From: Tiliqua scincoides
Taxonomy: Eukaryota > Chordata > Lepidosauria > Squamata > Scincidae
Direction of reading: 5' to 3'
NCBI RefSeq assembly: GCF_035046505.1
Contig: NC_089826.1
Location: 11,018,254-11,082,253 of the forward strand
DNA: 64,000 nucleotides
Program-made: the position numbers and the translations under genes
Notes under the pieces: model-generated
The model's database searches: none
What the model saw: only the letters and a program-made list of their open reading frames with translations
Told to the model about the DNA's origin: nothing
Shown here: piece after piece, positions 44,262 through 56,055 of the stretch
How the letters are laid out: every line of letters starts with the position of its first letter
How positions within the stretch are numbered: the first letter of the stretch is position 1

Positions 44262-44510
44262 CTCCTGCTACGAACCCCTGCTAATTGGGTAAGAGGCACT
44301 TTTTCAAGTGGATGCTCCTTTTTTTAGCAGGGGGAGAGTAACTGGCCCACCTCACCCCAGCACTCTCTGTTCTAGTGGCTGCCTGCTAGTATTCCTTGGC
44401 ATCTTTTTAGATTGTGAGCCCTTTTGGGACAGGGAGCCATTTAGTTATTTGATTTTTCTCTGTAAACCGCTTTGTGAACTTTTAGTTGAAAAGCGGTATA
44501 TAAATACTGG
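44262..44510 (+). mobile_element. SINE-like element with 'gcggtatataaatac' tail, copy 1
   Basis: Order: 'ctgctaattgggtaagaggc', 'gagagtaactggcccacctc', 'gattgtgagcccttttggga', 'ctgtaaaccgctttgtgaac', 'gaaaagcggtatataaatac'. Two more copies lie at 46,022-46,230 and 46,320-46,572. The tail is typical of reptile SINEs mobilised by L2/CR1-type LINEs; no tRNA-like promoter was seen in the visible head. Confidence 0.75.
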
Positions 44511-44820
44511 ATCTGAAGGCCTTAGGAGTGGACCTCAACAAGTGGGAAACCCTGGCCTCTGAGCGGCCCGCTTGGAGGCAGGCTGTGCAACATGGCCTTT
44601 CCCAGTTTGAAGAGACACTTGGCCAACAGTCTGAGGCAAAGAGGCAAAGAAGGAAGGCCCATAGCCAGGGAGACAGACCAGGGACAGACTGCACTTGCTC
44701 CCAGTGTGGAAGGGATTGTCACTCCCGAATCGGCCTTTTCAGCCACACTAGACGCTGTTCCAGAACCACCTTTCAGAGCGCGATACCAGAGTCTTTCGAG
44801 ACTGAAGGTTGCCAACTATC
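44511..44820 (+). mobile_element. LINE 3' fragment with C2HC zinc finger and the shared SINE tail, copy 2
   Basis: Plus-strand frame 44,528-44,824 repeats the protein of 27,772-28,131: DLNKWETLASERPAWRQAVQ, HGLSQFEETLGQQSEAKRQR, the zinc finger C-x2-C-x12-H-x3-C, and FQSAIP. Here the stop in the tail has changed (TAG to GAG), so the frame runs on into the tail. It begins in the 3' end of the preceding SINE ('ataaatactg') and is followed by 'ctaataaaaataattaataa', so it probably landed in that SINE's A/T tail. Strongly 5' truncated. Confidence 0.85.
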
Positions 44821-45894
44821 CTAATAAAAATAATTAATAATACTAGAGTCCCTGAGACCTGTAGCTTTATATGGCCTTGTGGAACAGGTTTTACCCTTGG
44901 AGTCACCAGGCTAAATGCTCAGTGAGCTGGAACTGCAGTCTAGAAGGTGCCTTTGAGCTATTATAGGGGTGTGCAGTAAAAAGAGCACTGATGGCATAGC
45001 TGGCACTGAATTCTGCCTGGTGGTTCAAGACTCCTCCCCCCAGAGCAGCTGCATCTTGCCAAACCAGGAGCAGAGAGGTAGACAACAGGATTTGGAAAGG
45101 AATTGGAGGGAGGCTCTGCAGCTGCGTTGGAAGATGGGCTGTGCAATCCTATTGGGGCTTCCTTCAAGTGTGCCTAGAATTGCATCCTTAAATGTTAGTG
45201 TCTGGTGGGTACAGAGTACAAGGTGCTGAACCACACAAATCGGACTGCAGGGACTGGGACTGTCAAAGGCAACCAGCACGCCAATTGTCCATCTTAGAAG
45301 ATGAAGTCTTCATGAAGTTTAACATTCACGAAGAATCATGGTGGGGAACCAGAATATTTCTGCAATGCCAATAGCAGTGGGTGGATCATTTCCAAAGTAA
45401 ACAAACTCTTGCATGCGGAACAGCTAAACAACCATCAACCACCAGAAAACAGAAGGAGAGGACCATCAACCAACCAGCTGCAAGCCTGAACGATGACCCT
45501 TCACTATGTTTTTAAGACGCGGAATCTGAAAGCTAAATTAAACCAATTAGAGGATTTAAATTTCAGCCTGAAGATTGCAAGCAGAGGATTCTGGCAGGTT
45601 TAGCTAATGGGTTGACTGTTACGATGATGGCATTATATTGCTGTGTACTTGAGACGTACAGCCCAAACTACTTTTTATTGGAATGGTAATGTGTTAATGA
45701 TTGTAAGTTATGTTGCTATAAACCGCCAGGCAGTGAAACTGTTCATCATAAATGGGGTGATATTTAGGCTATCAAGACATTCATTATTTTCTGCTTGATG
45801 GCAGAAAGGCACATGCCTCTGTTAATAAATAGTGATTTGAGCTAGAATCCCACCCCCACCCCTTGAAGGGAGAACGAAGGATGCTTGCCCATGC
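44821..45894. other. No gene; weak LINE-tail-like patch near 45,640-45,775
   Basis: 'gttgctataaaccgccaggc' resembles a LINE/SINE tail but is isolated. Nothing else recognised. Confidence 0.35.
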
Positions 45895-46021
45895 AGTCTC
45901 CTGACCAGCACGGTGATGCCATGTCCTCTGACCGGTGGGCGTGGTGATGTAGCATTGCCCCGCCCCTTCTGTTTCTTGGCTATAACTTTTGATAGAATAT
46001 AGATATTTCAATGTGGTTTGT

Positions 46022-46230
46022 TCCTCTTTTATTTAGCTGGGGGAGAGTAACTGGCCCACCTCACCCCAGCAGTGTCTTTTCTAGTGGCTGTCTGCTGGTG
46101 TTGCATCTTTTTAAATTGTGAGCCCTTTTGGGACAGGGAGCCATTAGATATTTGATTTTCTCTGTAAACCGCTTTGTGAACTTTTTGTTGAAAAGCGGTA
46201 TATAAACACTGCTGTTGTTGTTGTTGTTGT
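46022..46230 (+). mobile_element. SINE-like element, copy 2, nested in hAT
   Basis: 5'-truncated copy starting at 'agctgggggagagtaactgg' and ending 'gcggtatataaacactgctg' with a short (TTG)n tail. Same family as 44,262-44,510. Confidence 0.8.
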
Positions 46231-46319
46231 TTCAGTGCATTCTGCATGAAATTGCACATTGATTGTTGTATAACATGGTGGTAATATTTGAAAATACCGA
46301 GATTTTAAACACTTTGATG

Positions 46320-46572
46320 AGTATTACCCCTGCTAATTGGGTAAGAGGCACTTTTTCAAGTGGGTGCTCCTCTTTGTAGCAGGGGGAGAGTAACTGGCCC
46401 ACCTCACCCCAGCAGTGTCTGTTCTAGTGGCTGTCTGCTGGTGTTCTTTTTGCATCTTTTCAGATTGTGAGCCCTTTTGGGGCAGGGAGCCACTAGTTGT
46501 TTGTTTGATTTTCTCTGTAAACCGCTTTGTGAACTTTTAGTTGAAAAGCGGTATATAAATACTGTTAATAAT
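46320..46572 (+). mobile_element. SINE-like element, copy 3, nested in hAT
   Basis: Longer copy from 'cccctgctaattgggtaaga' to 'gcggtatataaatactgtta'. Same hAT host as copy 2, so two insertions of one family fell within 300 bp. Confidence 0.8.
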
Positions 46573-46640
46573 ATTGGTGTCACTCCCCTGTGCGCATCAA
46601 CCACTGCAGCCTGGACTCCCCCCCCCCAGTGACACCACTA

Positions 46641-47350
46641 GTTCTGGGGATGCAATTTTCATCAAGTTCATGGTGTAGTGAAAAGGATTAAAAACTGCTG
46701 ATAAATACAACTGTTGGTAAATACAATTGCCCGATGTCAGGGCCCCTTCCAGATGCCCTGACCCCCGACTTACCCTGGAGCAGGCATCCCGTGCCCAGGG
46801 TGGGGAGGCTTCACTGCCCTTGAAGGGGGCAAAGCAGGTTGGCTCACCTCAACCAGCCAGAGGGGGCTGGCAGGGCCAACAAGGAACACTACAGGAAACA
46901 AGCCAGGAACAGGAGAGGCCTTTTCTGCCCCACCTGGAGGAAGGGGAGGGGCCAAAGGGGGCGGGCTTGCTCCATAAAACAGGGAGGCCATGGATGAGAG
47001 GCGGTCAGTGTGAAACAGGGAGCTGTGAGGTCAACAGCTCCTGCTCCTAGGCCAGGTCTGGCAGCTCTGCTAGGGAGGAGGACAAGGGTGCTGGAACCCC
47101 CTCCAGCCAATCTGAGGCCTCCCTGGGGAGAAACAAGGCTGCTCCACAATTAGGCAAAGGCATGGCTCATGGATGTAAATTTACATGCCGTATTTTTGTT
47201 ACAGGCAAAATAAAATAATTTTTTTAAAAAGTGTATTATTAACATAATACTGCAACAATTAAGCTTAAGTAGCTGTAACTGAAATATATCATCTGCAGTC
47301 TAACCAATTTCCATTTCTGCCTCCTGTCTCTGCTGGCTTTCCTGTGTTCA
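46641..47350. other. GC-rich unassigned segment
   Basis: 46,733-47,160 is GC-rich with 'ccataaaaca' and, further on, 'aataaaataa'. It may be an old repeat of some kind but no ends or family could be supported. Confidence 0.3.
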
Positions 47351-47450
47351 ATTTTAGATTGTTAGCTTCTCAGGCAGTAAGACCTGGCCTCTTATGCTTT
47401 ATATAGCGCCATGTGCACTGATGGTGCTATATAAGTGTGCAATAATTTTA
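47351..47450 (+). repeat. LINE/SINE 3' tail fragment
   Basis: 'gattgttagcttctcaggca', 'cctcttatgctttatatagc', 'gatggtgctatataagtgtg' form the usual end of an L2/L3-type element. The rest is missing. Confidence 0.5.
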
Positions 47451-48269
47451 TTTCTTCCAACTGGAAAACAATACTTTATACACTGCGGCCGCACTTTTGA
47501 CCATGATTTAAATGTGATAGGGCTCCCAGAAAGCTTGGGAACCGGCTCCAACCCACAGCCCACCAGCTGGCTATCCCTGGCTTTAAAAAATCAAACTGCC
47601 ACTGCAATATTTCTGTCCAGCAGTTCTCCTGTTTCACCATCAGATGGCAAAATGGAGATTTTTTTTCTGAACCTGCTAGAGTTGTTCAGTAAGGCCATGC
47701 TAGCAGAATTCAGCATGGGATACACAAATGACTTGTGCTAAGTATTGGGGATTTGCAGGCCTGTTCACAAATCAGTTAAACTGGTGTTTTTAGATCACAT
47801 AATAGATCATAATAGATCACATTTTAGATCAATCCATTGGTTGGCATGGGATTAAAGTGGTTAATTCTCTGGCAAAATTGCTTTATGAAGCAGTCTCTTC
47901 AGCAGCCTAAGATGTAATTCTGCTGTCTAAGTCACACATGCATGTTCAACATGTGATAATTGCAAACATCAGGGACGCACAATGCAGGGGTGGCAGGTAA
48001 GGCAGAACTGCCCTGTCGTAGTTCATGGGAAAGCAGCGCAGCCTCCCTGCCCGCTTACACCTGAGGAGGCTCTCCTTACACCCGAGAAAGCAGGTGTGGG
48101 TGCAAGTGTAAATGGGGAGTAAGTGTAAGTGGGTCAGGAGACTGTGGTGCTTTTCCAAGGACTACGACAGGGGAAGTTCCACCTCACCTGCCGCTCCTAC
48201 ACTGCACATGTCTGGCAAACATCAGTATGCCAGGCATACTGATCTGACAGCACTGATGCAACTATCATT
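47451..48269. other. No gene recognised
   Basis: Non-repetitive apart from small internal repetitions such as 'tagatcacat/tagatcataa' near 47,795-47,830. Confidence 0.35.
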
Positions 48270-48325
48270 ATTTATTTATTTATTTATTCTATTTGCATTC
48301 CGCCTTTCTCCCCAAAGGGCACCCA
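48270..48325 (-). repeat. Reverse SINE/LINE tail fragment
   Basis: (TTTA)n followed by 'gcattccgcctttctcccc', the reverse of a '...aggcggaatgcaaat(aaat)n' tail. Same type as at 3,345. Confidence 0.6.
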
Positions 48326-51282
48326 GTGGAGCTCAGCACCAGCACTAGGGCTGGATAGGATTGAGCCCTCGGAAAGCAATCTAGAAACCACTTCACCTGG
48401 AACACTAGTACACATGACATGGTTTTATTCCATGTATTTGAGTGGAATTCAGCATCTGTAAGTAGCGCACATGTTCGAAGATGCTGGCAGACTTTTCCCT
48501 TCTTCCACAATAGGTTTGTCATTCACGTCCATTGACTAATTCCAACATGGAGTTGATTCTGTTTCTTTGCATGTCTGGACAGTCCCACAGTGTGGCTGAA
48601 GGATGGCTCCCAATGCCAGAGGTCTAGCTGGCACAAATCCCACTGGCTGCCTTCCATTCTACATCCCATTCCCAGGCTCCCTTGAGTAAGGAAAGGATTT
48701 TGTCCATGTTAATTATTTAGGATTGTTGATAGCTTTAAACATATCCTTACACAAAGGCTGTGTCATTCATCATTAAGGACTGGAAATGTTCCTCTTTGAC
48801 AATGTTATCTGAAAAGAACAGGGAAGAGACCCATCAGCTCAAACAAGGCTGCTACACACAACATGTTTTCATGCTAAAGCTTTTCTGACACCAAAAGCCT
48901 CCCGGGAGTGAGGAAGGGGAGTGAAGTGACTCTTAGAATGAGAACCGTCACCGGCCGATATGCGGCAAATGCTTATGAATGTACTCAAACAACTGATCTT
49001 GTGTTAACAGATAACGAGAAACAGAGCTTTTTTCTCCTGTGAATTGTGAGCTCCTCGTATGCTCAAAGATACCCTTGGTCATTTGTCACTTCATATGTTC
49101 CAGGGCTGAGTCCCTCTACAGAAATGATTGAGCTATGATTTAAATTAAGCTCTGGAAAGAAGCTCTTCAGAAAGTCCATTGCACTGGGATGGGCCTTCCA
49201 CCAAAGACTGTAGTTGCAATCATGTACTATCCTGGGACACATAAGTCCTAAATACACTTACCTGAGTAAATACGCATAGGGGATGAGCTGTTGGGGATGA
49301 TATAAAAGAGATGTTTCCAGAGCTGTAAACACACATGTGTATCTCTTCTTCACCACCACCACCACCCCGTTCTACCCAGGCAGCCTTTTGACTAGTCGGA
49401 CCTCAGCATCAATGAGCGTTCCATTCCTGGAACCTGTAGGTGCCAAAATCTGCAGATAGTAGGATCTGCAGGTGGGCCCATAGAGGACCTCCAGTCACAT
49501 TGGAGGCCTCTAAGAGGCACTTAATGAGGCTGAAAAAGACTGACTTCTGAGATATGGGGAGGCTGGCCACAGCATCATCACACCTCTGAACATGACTGGA
49601 GGGCACCTCCAGTTGCATCTGGAGAGTACAGGTTAGCCCACCAGACACAGGTCAGGGACCTGCATTGAGTCTAATCTGCTGGTTCCAAATCCACAAATAA
49701 TTAGGACAATAATGTCCTTTATCATTCCACATTCAGTATAAAGGTTGACTCACATTTTGTGCTAAAGCAGATCAAACAAATGCAGCTTTAAATACAGATT
49801 TGATAGGGAGGCTTCCTGTGAAGTTTACTCCCCAGAACCTAGCTAAGATGGTTATAGATACATAGACCTTCACATTTGAATATGGAAGGTGTGACACCCA
49901 ATGGAGGTGAATATATATTGTGCAAAAAAGATAGAAATGTATCTTAGATAGAAATTCTTTCCTAAAATTGAACTTACTGGGTGATGGATTTTTCTCTGGG
50001 GGAGGTCTGAATATTACAACTGTCAGGTACGGCAGTGGCTGGGTAAGATTTGGGGTAGTGCAGGATTTCCCATATTTACTACTGATAGGAACCTCCCTCC
50101 CCACAAATTGTTCCATTCATATGGTTAATGTGGGGGTGATCGATGGAATCCTGATATTGTGCAGCCATGTCAATGTGTGAACATACATTGGCTTGTGGCA
50201 GGTGTGCATTCCAGTGTGTGAATAATACACTGGGGATGGAGCCTGGTGGTGTGAACATCTCAAGAGGACTATGGATTTACTGTAATCTCCCAGGAGGCAA
50301 GATGAATCAGAGTGGGACTTGAGCATGTTCAGAATTAGTTTTCTGCCTACCCAAGAATGACACTGATGTGTATCAGAGAGCTTGAGTCTCCTGAACAGGC
50401 TGGGGGCTTCACAGCAGGATTTGGTACTCCTTACCAACACTTCTCTAGCATTCTCCATGAGGTAGTGTAGAGGTCCCAGTCTCACTGCACAGGCCTCAGT
50501 CTTCTGGAGGCCCAGGATGCCTATTTACATGTGACAAATACATTTCCCCCTCATTGTGAGACAGCTGGATGTTCATAGTGGTAAGCTCCCCTCCCTGGAC
50601 CCCATGGGGGCTGCTGGGATGGTAGAGAGGACCATAGCTTGCTCAGGCATGTATAGACCCAGGCATACCAAAGACATGATAAGAGTATCAAACTGCAATT
50701 GTCAGACTAGATGTTGGCGTCTGCGTTGATGATGAATCCAACATTCATTTAAATCATGAAATAATTTGCAGCGCGGAAGTTCTGCCTGAACCTTATTACT
50801 TATTACTCATGATCAAAGGCTACCAAAAAAAGTTAAGAGATGCAATGGGAGCTTCTTCATTCATCTCTGAAGGCAGAAAGGTTCATCTGATGCTCAAGAG
50901 AATGAGAAAATGACAGAGATCATCGCTGCCCAGTCAAGATGATGACTAACTGAGATGCTGCCAAGTGTACAGCATCCCTGTGATGTCTCAGTCTTCACTT
51001 CCGCTGGGGGATCAGAATGAGCAAGGCAGAAGGCGGTCATCTTGCTGGAACGCTTCAACTTCTGCATTGATTATGGACAGAGGAGGTTTATTACACAGGA
51101 AATCAGTGGACTCTTGAGAGGTGTTTTTTTTTTTTAAATGAATTTATGTTGTGCATCATCAAACAAATCCCGGCACAAAAAGGGACAGGGTGTTTCAGTA
51201 CTTTTGTAATGAATAACCAAAGTCAAGGATTCTTAATAATGTGGAACTTTTATTTCAACTACTGGTTGAAATAAATACTGAT
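48326..51282. other. No gene; candidate conserved patch 48,700-49,030 and an unassigned repeat-like patch
   Basis: 48,700-49,030 looks like conserved noncoding DNA ('gttaattatttaggattgtt', 'gtcaccggccgatatgcggc'). 49,395-49,690 ('tcaatgagcgttccattcct', 'gatagtaggatctgcaggtg') reads like a decayed interspersed repeat. Both are judged by style. A T-run lies at 51,124-51,135. Confidence 0.3.
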
Positions 51283-51618
51283 ATATTGAGAATAGAATAG
51301 AAAATTTATTTGTCATTGTACCCGTATACACAAGTACAACAAAATTAGGTGCTTTTGCAAGGTAAAACAAGACAGACCCACACAGAACAACAATACAACA
51401 AAGTCAGGCAGACTACATATACACTCACCACATTGCTAAAACTCTGTTCAACATATCACTGTACCCCCGCATTTAATCTAGACACTGCACTGGGATAAAA
51501 ACTGTTCTTTAATCTACTCCTTGTTCTTATCACCCTATATCTTCTTCCTGATGGCAATAGTTCTTCTATTGCCTTCTTCTATTCTATAGAATAGAATAGA
51601 ATAGAATAGAATAGAATA
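51283..51618 (-). mobile_element. LINE 3' fragment (Rex1/CR1-like C-terminus) flanked by GAATA repeats
   Basis: The minus strand encodes LPSGRRY-RVIRTRSRLKNS (near 51,490-51,555) and continues to a 3' UTR, a pattern common at the C-terminus of fish and reptile Rex1-like LINEs. Both flanks are GAATA-type repeats (51,284-51,302; 51,580-51,618). The clade call is from memory of the peptide pattern. Confidence 0.6.
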
Positions 51619-52954
51619 TTAATACTGGAAATGAATACTGGTATAAAATGAATTATACCAATTTGAACTGGTAGAAAATGAAATTTTGTGGCAACACATT
51701 GTATCAGTTATGACTGTTTCACTGAAAACAAATGCTCTCTCTTTGAGAATACTGCTCATTGATGTAGGCCAATCCTGTAGGCCATTTATGGGAGCAGATC
51801 TCAGGGTCCGCTCCCATAAGTGACCCAGAGATGGTACAAATGTCACTCCACCATCATGCACAACACAGCCACCAGCACAAATGGCCAGAGGCTCTGTGCT
51901 CACACCAGAACCACTCTGCCACTCCACCTGTCCAGGCAAGGTGGCAGAGCAAGCGTGAATAGTACTCGATGGCTAAAACGGCATAGGAAGGGAGGATTTT
52001 CACGACAGTCACATACACTGGATCCTATCCCCATTTCCAGTCCCAGACCCACCCCCTTCCTCTCCCGCATCAGTCATCTTGCCCCAGGCCCAATGCTAGC
52101 TCTCAGCAGACCTGACCATGGTTATGATGTGAAACTCCACTCCCATGGCTTCAATTTGCCCTGGGGAAAAAGCCTCCATTGGCACCTTGGGGCAAAGAGC
52201 AGCTTCTCCTGGGTTGGGTAAGGATTAGTGCTATCTCATTTCCCCATCCGTTGCTGCTCCCCACTGCCTTGCTGTTCTGGGGCATCCTGGTAGCTTATCA
52301 GGACTTCAAGGAGAAGATCTCCTCTTGGGCCACAAATGTATGAACAGCTCCTGCTCCTGGCTCCTGCTTCTGCTTCCTCATGCAGAACTTCCACATGCAG
52401 GACTTCTTCTCTTTGAAGTCCTACCTGACAAGCTACCAGGATGCCCCAGAACACAGCATGAAAAACACTTTTATAAAGGAGGATTAAAAAGCAACAGAGA
52501 GAGTTTTAACCTGAACTTGGCATTTCATCTCTAATATTTTAAATGCTAATATGTGTAAGTATCAGAAAAGGCTTGCTCTTTGTTGCTAAGGCAATTAAAA
52601 TAAAGAGCAAATGATAGAATAATAGATGAGCACATTAGTGTGTGGGTGATGGTCTGACACCCTTAAAGTGATGTGAATAACGATTTGATAGAGATGAGTG
52701 AGCGTTTTTGGAAGAATTTGGAAAATATAGTCAATCAGATGGAGCTTTGTTAAGGAATTTGCCACAGCCGGTTTTGGGCTTTGCTGGTGTTCTTGGACCA
52801 GCCTAGCCAGGACAGCAGGACAGTGATTGTAAATGGAAATCTACAAATGACTGTTGGTGCTCTTAAATAACTATACGCAAACGGTTTTATCTCAAGGACG
52901 GGTTCATTGGAGGCAGACAACAAAAGACCCCAACTCCTGATATCCTTTAGCACA
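51619..52954. other. No gene; candidate conserved patch 52,545-52,760
   Basis: A small inverted pair 'tatgggagc'/'gctcccata' lies at 51,787-51,819. 52,545-52,760 is repeat-free and AT-rich ('ggcaattaaaataaagagc'). No gene seen. Confidence 0.28.
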
Positions 52955-53040
52955 GCCAATGCATGTTTACTCAGATGTAAGTCCCCCTGTGGTCAATGGG
53001 CTTTACTCCCAGGAAGGTATACATAGGATTGCAGCCTTGG
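52955..53040. repeat. ~85-bp inverted-ended motif repeat
   Basis: 'gcatgtttactcagatgtaa', 'caatgggctttactcccagg' and 'tacataggattgcagcctt' match the copy at 10,319. Confidence 0.6.
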
Positions 53041-53097
53041 AGATGAAGCTACAAACCAGAGCATCCCCAGTACATGAGGCTCTTGCTTTGAAGTTTA

Positions 53098-53335
53098 TTT
53101 CAGATCACAGCCAATTGCTGTTCTTCATGTTATACATACCCAAAAATGTAATTGACTTTGTCAGGTAGCTGAAACAGCATCAGCAGTGAATGGTGGGTGT
53201 GCATTTAGGTCACCACCTCCTTAGCAAAATGCACAGAAGCAAAATTTCCCAGTCACTATTGTCATGCATGTTGGCGACCACACTGAATTAACACGTGTGC
53301 ACCTTTCACGACTGAGTTGTGGATTGTCCAATTTC
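53098..53335 (+). repeat. Unclassified ~230-bp interspersed repeat, copy 1
   Basis: Shares 'agatcacagccaat', 'cagcagtgaatggtgggtgt', 'ctccttag...aaatgcacagaag' and 'gcatgttgg' in the same order with 58,603-58,830. Family unknown; no termini or coding capacity identified. Confidence 0.75.
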
Positions 53336-53724
53336 AGTTTCTGGGGTAGCAATTAATTATGTTGAGTGTTTTTTCCCAAGAAACCCCTTGGATTGTGCAC
53401 ACATTCACCATTTTCAAACATCATTTTTCCACATGCTGTTTCTTTCCTGCATTTTCTTTCCCACACCCCACTTTCATAAAGTAAATGGGATGATGTTGCA
53501 CGACTATGCAGTTAGTCTGATTTGGTTACATGGTGGTGTCACTGAGGACACATGAGAGCAATTGAATGTGAGGGCAAATGAATGAGCAAACATTTGGACA
53601 TAGTGTTCCTAGCAATCATTGGAAAAGGGAGGATTTTTCCAGCACCCCGAAAACTGCTTTCACCTTGGGTTGCCACAGTTCCACAGAGCGATGTCATGAT
53701 CAGATCCACTAAGATCAAATTTAT

Positions 53725-54264
53725 CACTAGGTCAGTTGTTCTCAGACTGGGGATTAGAACCCACGAGGTGGGTCATGAGCCAATTTTATGTTGGCCCCCA
53801 TTCATTACAATGTTTATTTTGTTTTTAATATATTAAAATTGATGCTAGCTTGGTCCGTGACCGTATTTGGGGAAACGTTACAGATTTGTACTTCTAACGG
53901 ACTATTAAGTATATGCTTTTAACAATGATAGTCAATGGGGCTTACTCCTGGGTAAGTGTGGATAGGATTACAGCCTTTGGGGAATTATTTATAAACAGAT
54001 CAGCAACTGATTGGGAGGCCTAAGAGGGTTCTTCTTTATTTTAACTTTTTTTAAAACTTATACCATCTATAAACTTTTAATTTACTTGATTTGATTTGAT
54101 TTTGTCACATGGGGGTGTTAAAAATTTTCCCCTGCTTGATGATGTCACTTCTGGCTATGACATCACTTCCAAGTCAATGACATGGCTTTTGGTGGGTGCG
54201 GACAGACTGTCATTCTAAAAAGTGGACCCCGGTGCTAAAAGGTTTGAGAACCACTGCCCTAGGT
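53725..54264. mobile_element. hAT MITE ('cagtggttctcaaac' family), reverse orientation
   Basis: The element is 53,733-54,256 (524 bp). Left 'cagttgttctcagactgggg', right 'gtttgagaaccactg'. Duplications cactaggt and ccctaggt match at 7 of 8. It contains 'gtcacttctggctatgacat' and a copy of the ~85-bp motif's right half (53,925-53,985). Confidence 0.87.
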
Positions 54265-54549
54265 CATTTTAAAGGTGCAAACTGTTTATATCAAGGCTAG
54301 ATAAGTTAAGGAGGGAGTGGGAGAGAATATGTACCAGAATCCAGAAATTGTTAATCCATCACTTTATAGTAGGCCTTTTGTTAGTATCTGTCAATTTCAT
54401 ACTCTCATAGTTGTTTCCTTCCAGGCAGTAGCGATTATGGCGATCATAGTGCACTGACTTGGCAGTGCCAACTGTTCTTCCTTTCCATTTCTGTGATGGA
54501 GAGACGGAGACCTCTCTGCGGGCATTGTGTCACTCCCCCTGGCACTGGT

Positions 54550-56055
54550 CTCCTCTCCAGTGGCATCACTAGGATTCACGTCACCTGGTGCGGGAGGCCT
54601 GTGCGTCACCCCATGTAGTGGGCAGGGCAATGCCCCAGGTGGGCGTGGTGATGTACAATCGCCCCGCCCCCACCGGTTTTTTTGGCTGTACCTTTTGTAA
54701 TAACACAGATATTTCATTGTGGTTTGTTTCATTGCATTCTGTATTGATTGATATATAACATGATGGTCTTATTCCTCCCGATTCTGAATTTAGTGATTTT
54801 GCTAACACCTTATTGCAGCAGTTCTCAAACTTTTAGCACTGGGACCCACTTTTTAGAATGACAATCTGTTCAGGACCCATTGGAAGTGATGTAATGGCCA
54901 GAAGTGACATCATCAAGCAAACTAAAATAATTATAAATAATTAAATTAAAATAAAATAATTAAATAAGGGGGAGCCAGTCCTGTTCCGCCAAGTGAATGA
55001 AGTAAGTCCTATTGTGGTCAATGGGGCTTACTCTCAGGAAAGTGTGGGTAGGATTGCAGCCTGTGAGCCCAAGCCTATGCATGTCTACTCTGAAGTAAGT
55101 CCCACAGTGGTCAATGGAGCTTACTCTGTAGTCTGCTTGCAACAACAACCCCCCAAAAAGAATCAGTGAACTCTTCAGCCCTCCCAGTGCCCAGCTTAAA
55201 GTTTTTCTGTTTCAGGCATATCAGAATAAAGACCCACCTGGCTTTGCAAGTGCAAAATAGAAAACTTTCCCCTTACCATTCAAGCCTCTTTCTTGTTCTT
55301 TTTTTTTTTTGGGGGGGGGGGGAAGCTGCCTTCTGGAGCAGCTCCATCAGATCAGATCCCTTCTGGTGTCCTCACATTCCCCTTTGCCTGGCCTGACCAC
55401 CAGTCAAGGCATGTCTGCCTACTCGCGAGTAAACGCGACTGTGAGGCTGCTTTGCTTTCCATAAGGCTCCATAGACTGGGAGGGAGGCAGCCGGGAGGGA
55501 GGAACCCCCTTCTCCAGTGTTTTTGGGGGGTGCAGTCATTGGATGAGGACCGTTCTGACATCCTTGGAGCCTTGCAGCCTGCCTCCACTAAGGCAAATCC
55601 GCCTACCCACGAGTCAACATGGCCACTGGCAGTAAACGAGGCAGCTGGGAGGGGGAAGCTTCTCGGGTGTTTTGGGGGGGCTACATTCATTGGATCAGGG
55701 CCATTTTGGTGTTGTTGGATTCCTCCCAGCCTGCCCTTTCCGGCGGACTATGGCAAGTATGCCTGCTCATGAGTAATCGCGCGATACGGCTCACTTTCAC
55801 TTTCCATAGGGCTCCGTGCATTTTCTCCGTCCGGTTTTTTGGCCATAACTTTAGCACGAAATGAGCTATTGCAATTCTGTGTTTTGCACTGCACTCCGCT
55901 GGCCATTCCACCTCCAACGGTGTATGGCATGACAGGGTAGCTCCTAACACCGCGATGTTAGCGTGTCCTCGCCCCAGGGTGTGTCACCCCCCTGGCGCGT
56001 CACCTGGTGCGGCTCGCACCCCCTGCACCCCTCTAGCGACGCCAGTGCTCCTCTC
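54550..56055 (+). mobile_element. 1.49-kb hAT element with perfect duplication, nested hAT and internal tandem units
   Basis: The element is 54,558-56,047. Left 'cagtggcatcactaggattc'; right 'cccctctagcgacgccagtg', inverted with few mismatches. 'ctcctctc' is at 54,550-54,557 and 56,048-56,055. The left part matches the 20,845 family. A second hAT of the 'ttctcaaac' family enters near 54,819. A GC-rich right part holds three diverged 160-185-bp units marked by 'gcctactcgcgagtaa' (55,417), 'gcctacccacgagtca' (55,601) and 'gcctgctcatgagtaa' (55,761). No transposase motif was recognised. Confidence 0.88.
54819..55145 (+). mobile_element. Nested hAT fragment ('cagttctcaaac' family)
   Basis: Starts 'cagttctcaaacttttagca' followed by 'gggacccactttttagaatg' and 'gaagtgacatcatcaagcaa', as in 29,248 and 43,881. 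It continues into two copies of the 'agtaagtccy' motif repeat (55,000-55,130). The right end is not clear. Confidence 0.7.

Larger units (their letters stand above)
45895..46640 (+). mobile_element. hAT element (CAGTGGCRTCACTAGGG family) split by two SINEs
   Basis: Pieces in order: 'ggtgggcgtggtgatgtag' and 'ctataacttttgatagaat' (to 46,021), 'cagtgcattctgcatgaaat' (46,231-46,319), and 'tgtgcgcatcaaccactgc ... cccagtgacaccactag' (46,573-46,640). These match 20,845-21,196 in sequence and order. SINE copies fill 46,022-46,230 and 46,320-46,572. The left end is degraded. Confidence 0.75.

Noticed and set aside
46733-47220. Solo LTR of a retrovirus-like element
   Set aside because: A GC-rich block with 'ccataaaaca' and a later 'aataaa' is suggestive, but no matching ends or target duplication could be found, so it was not called.
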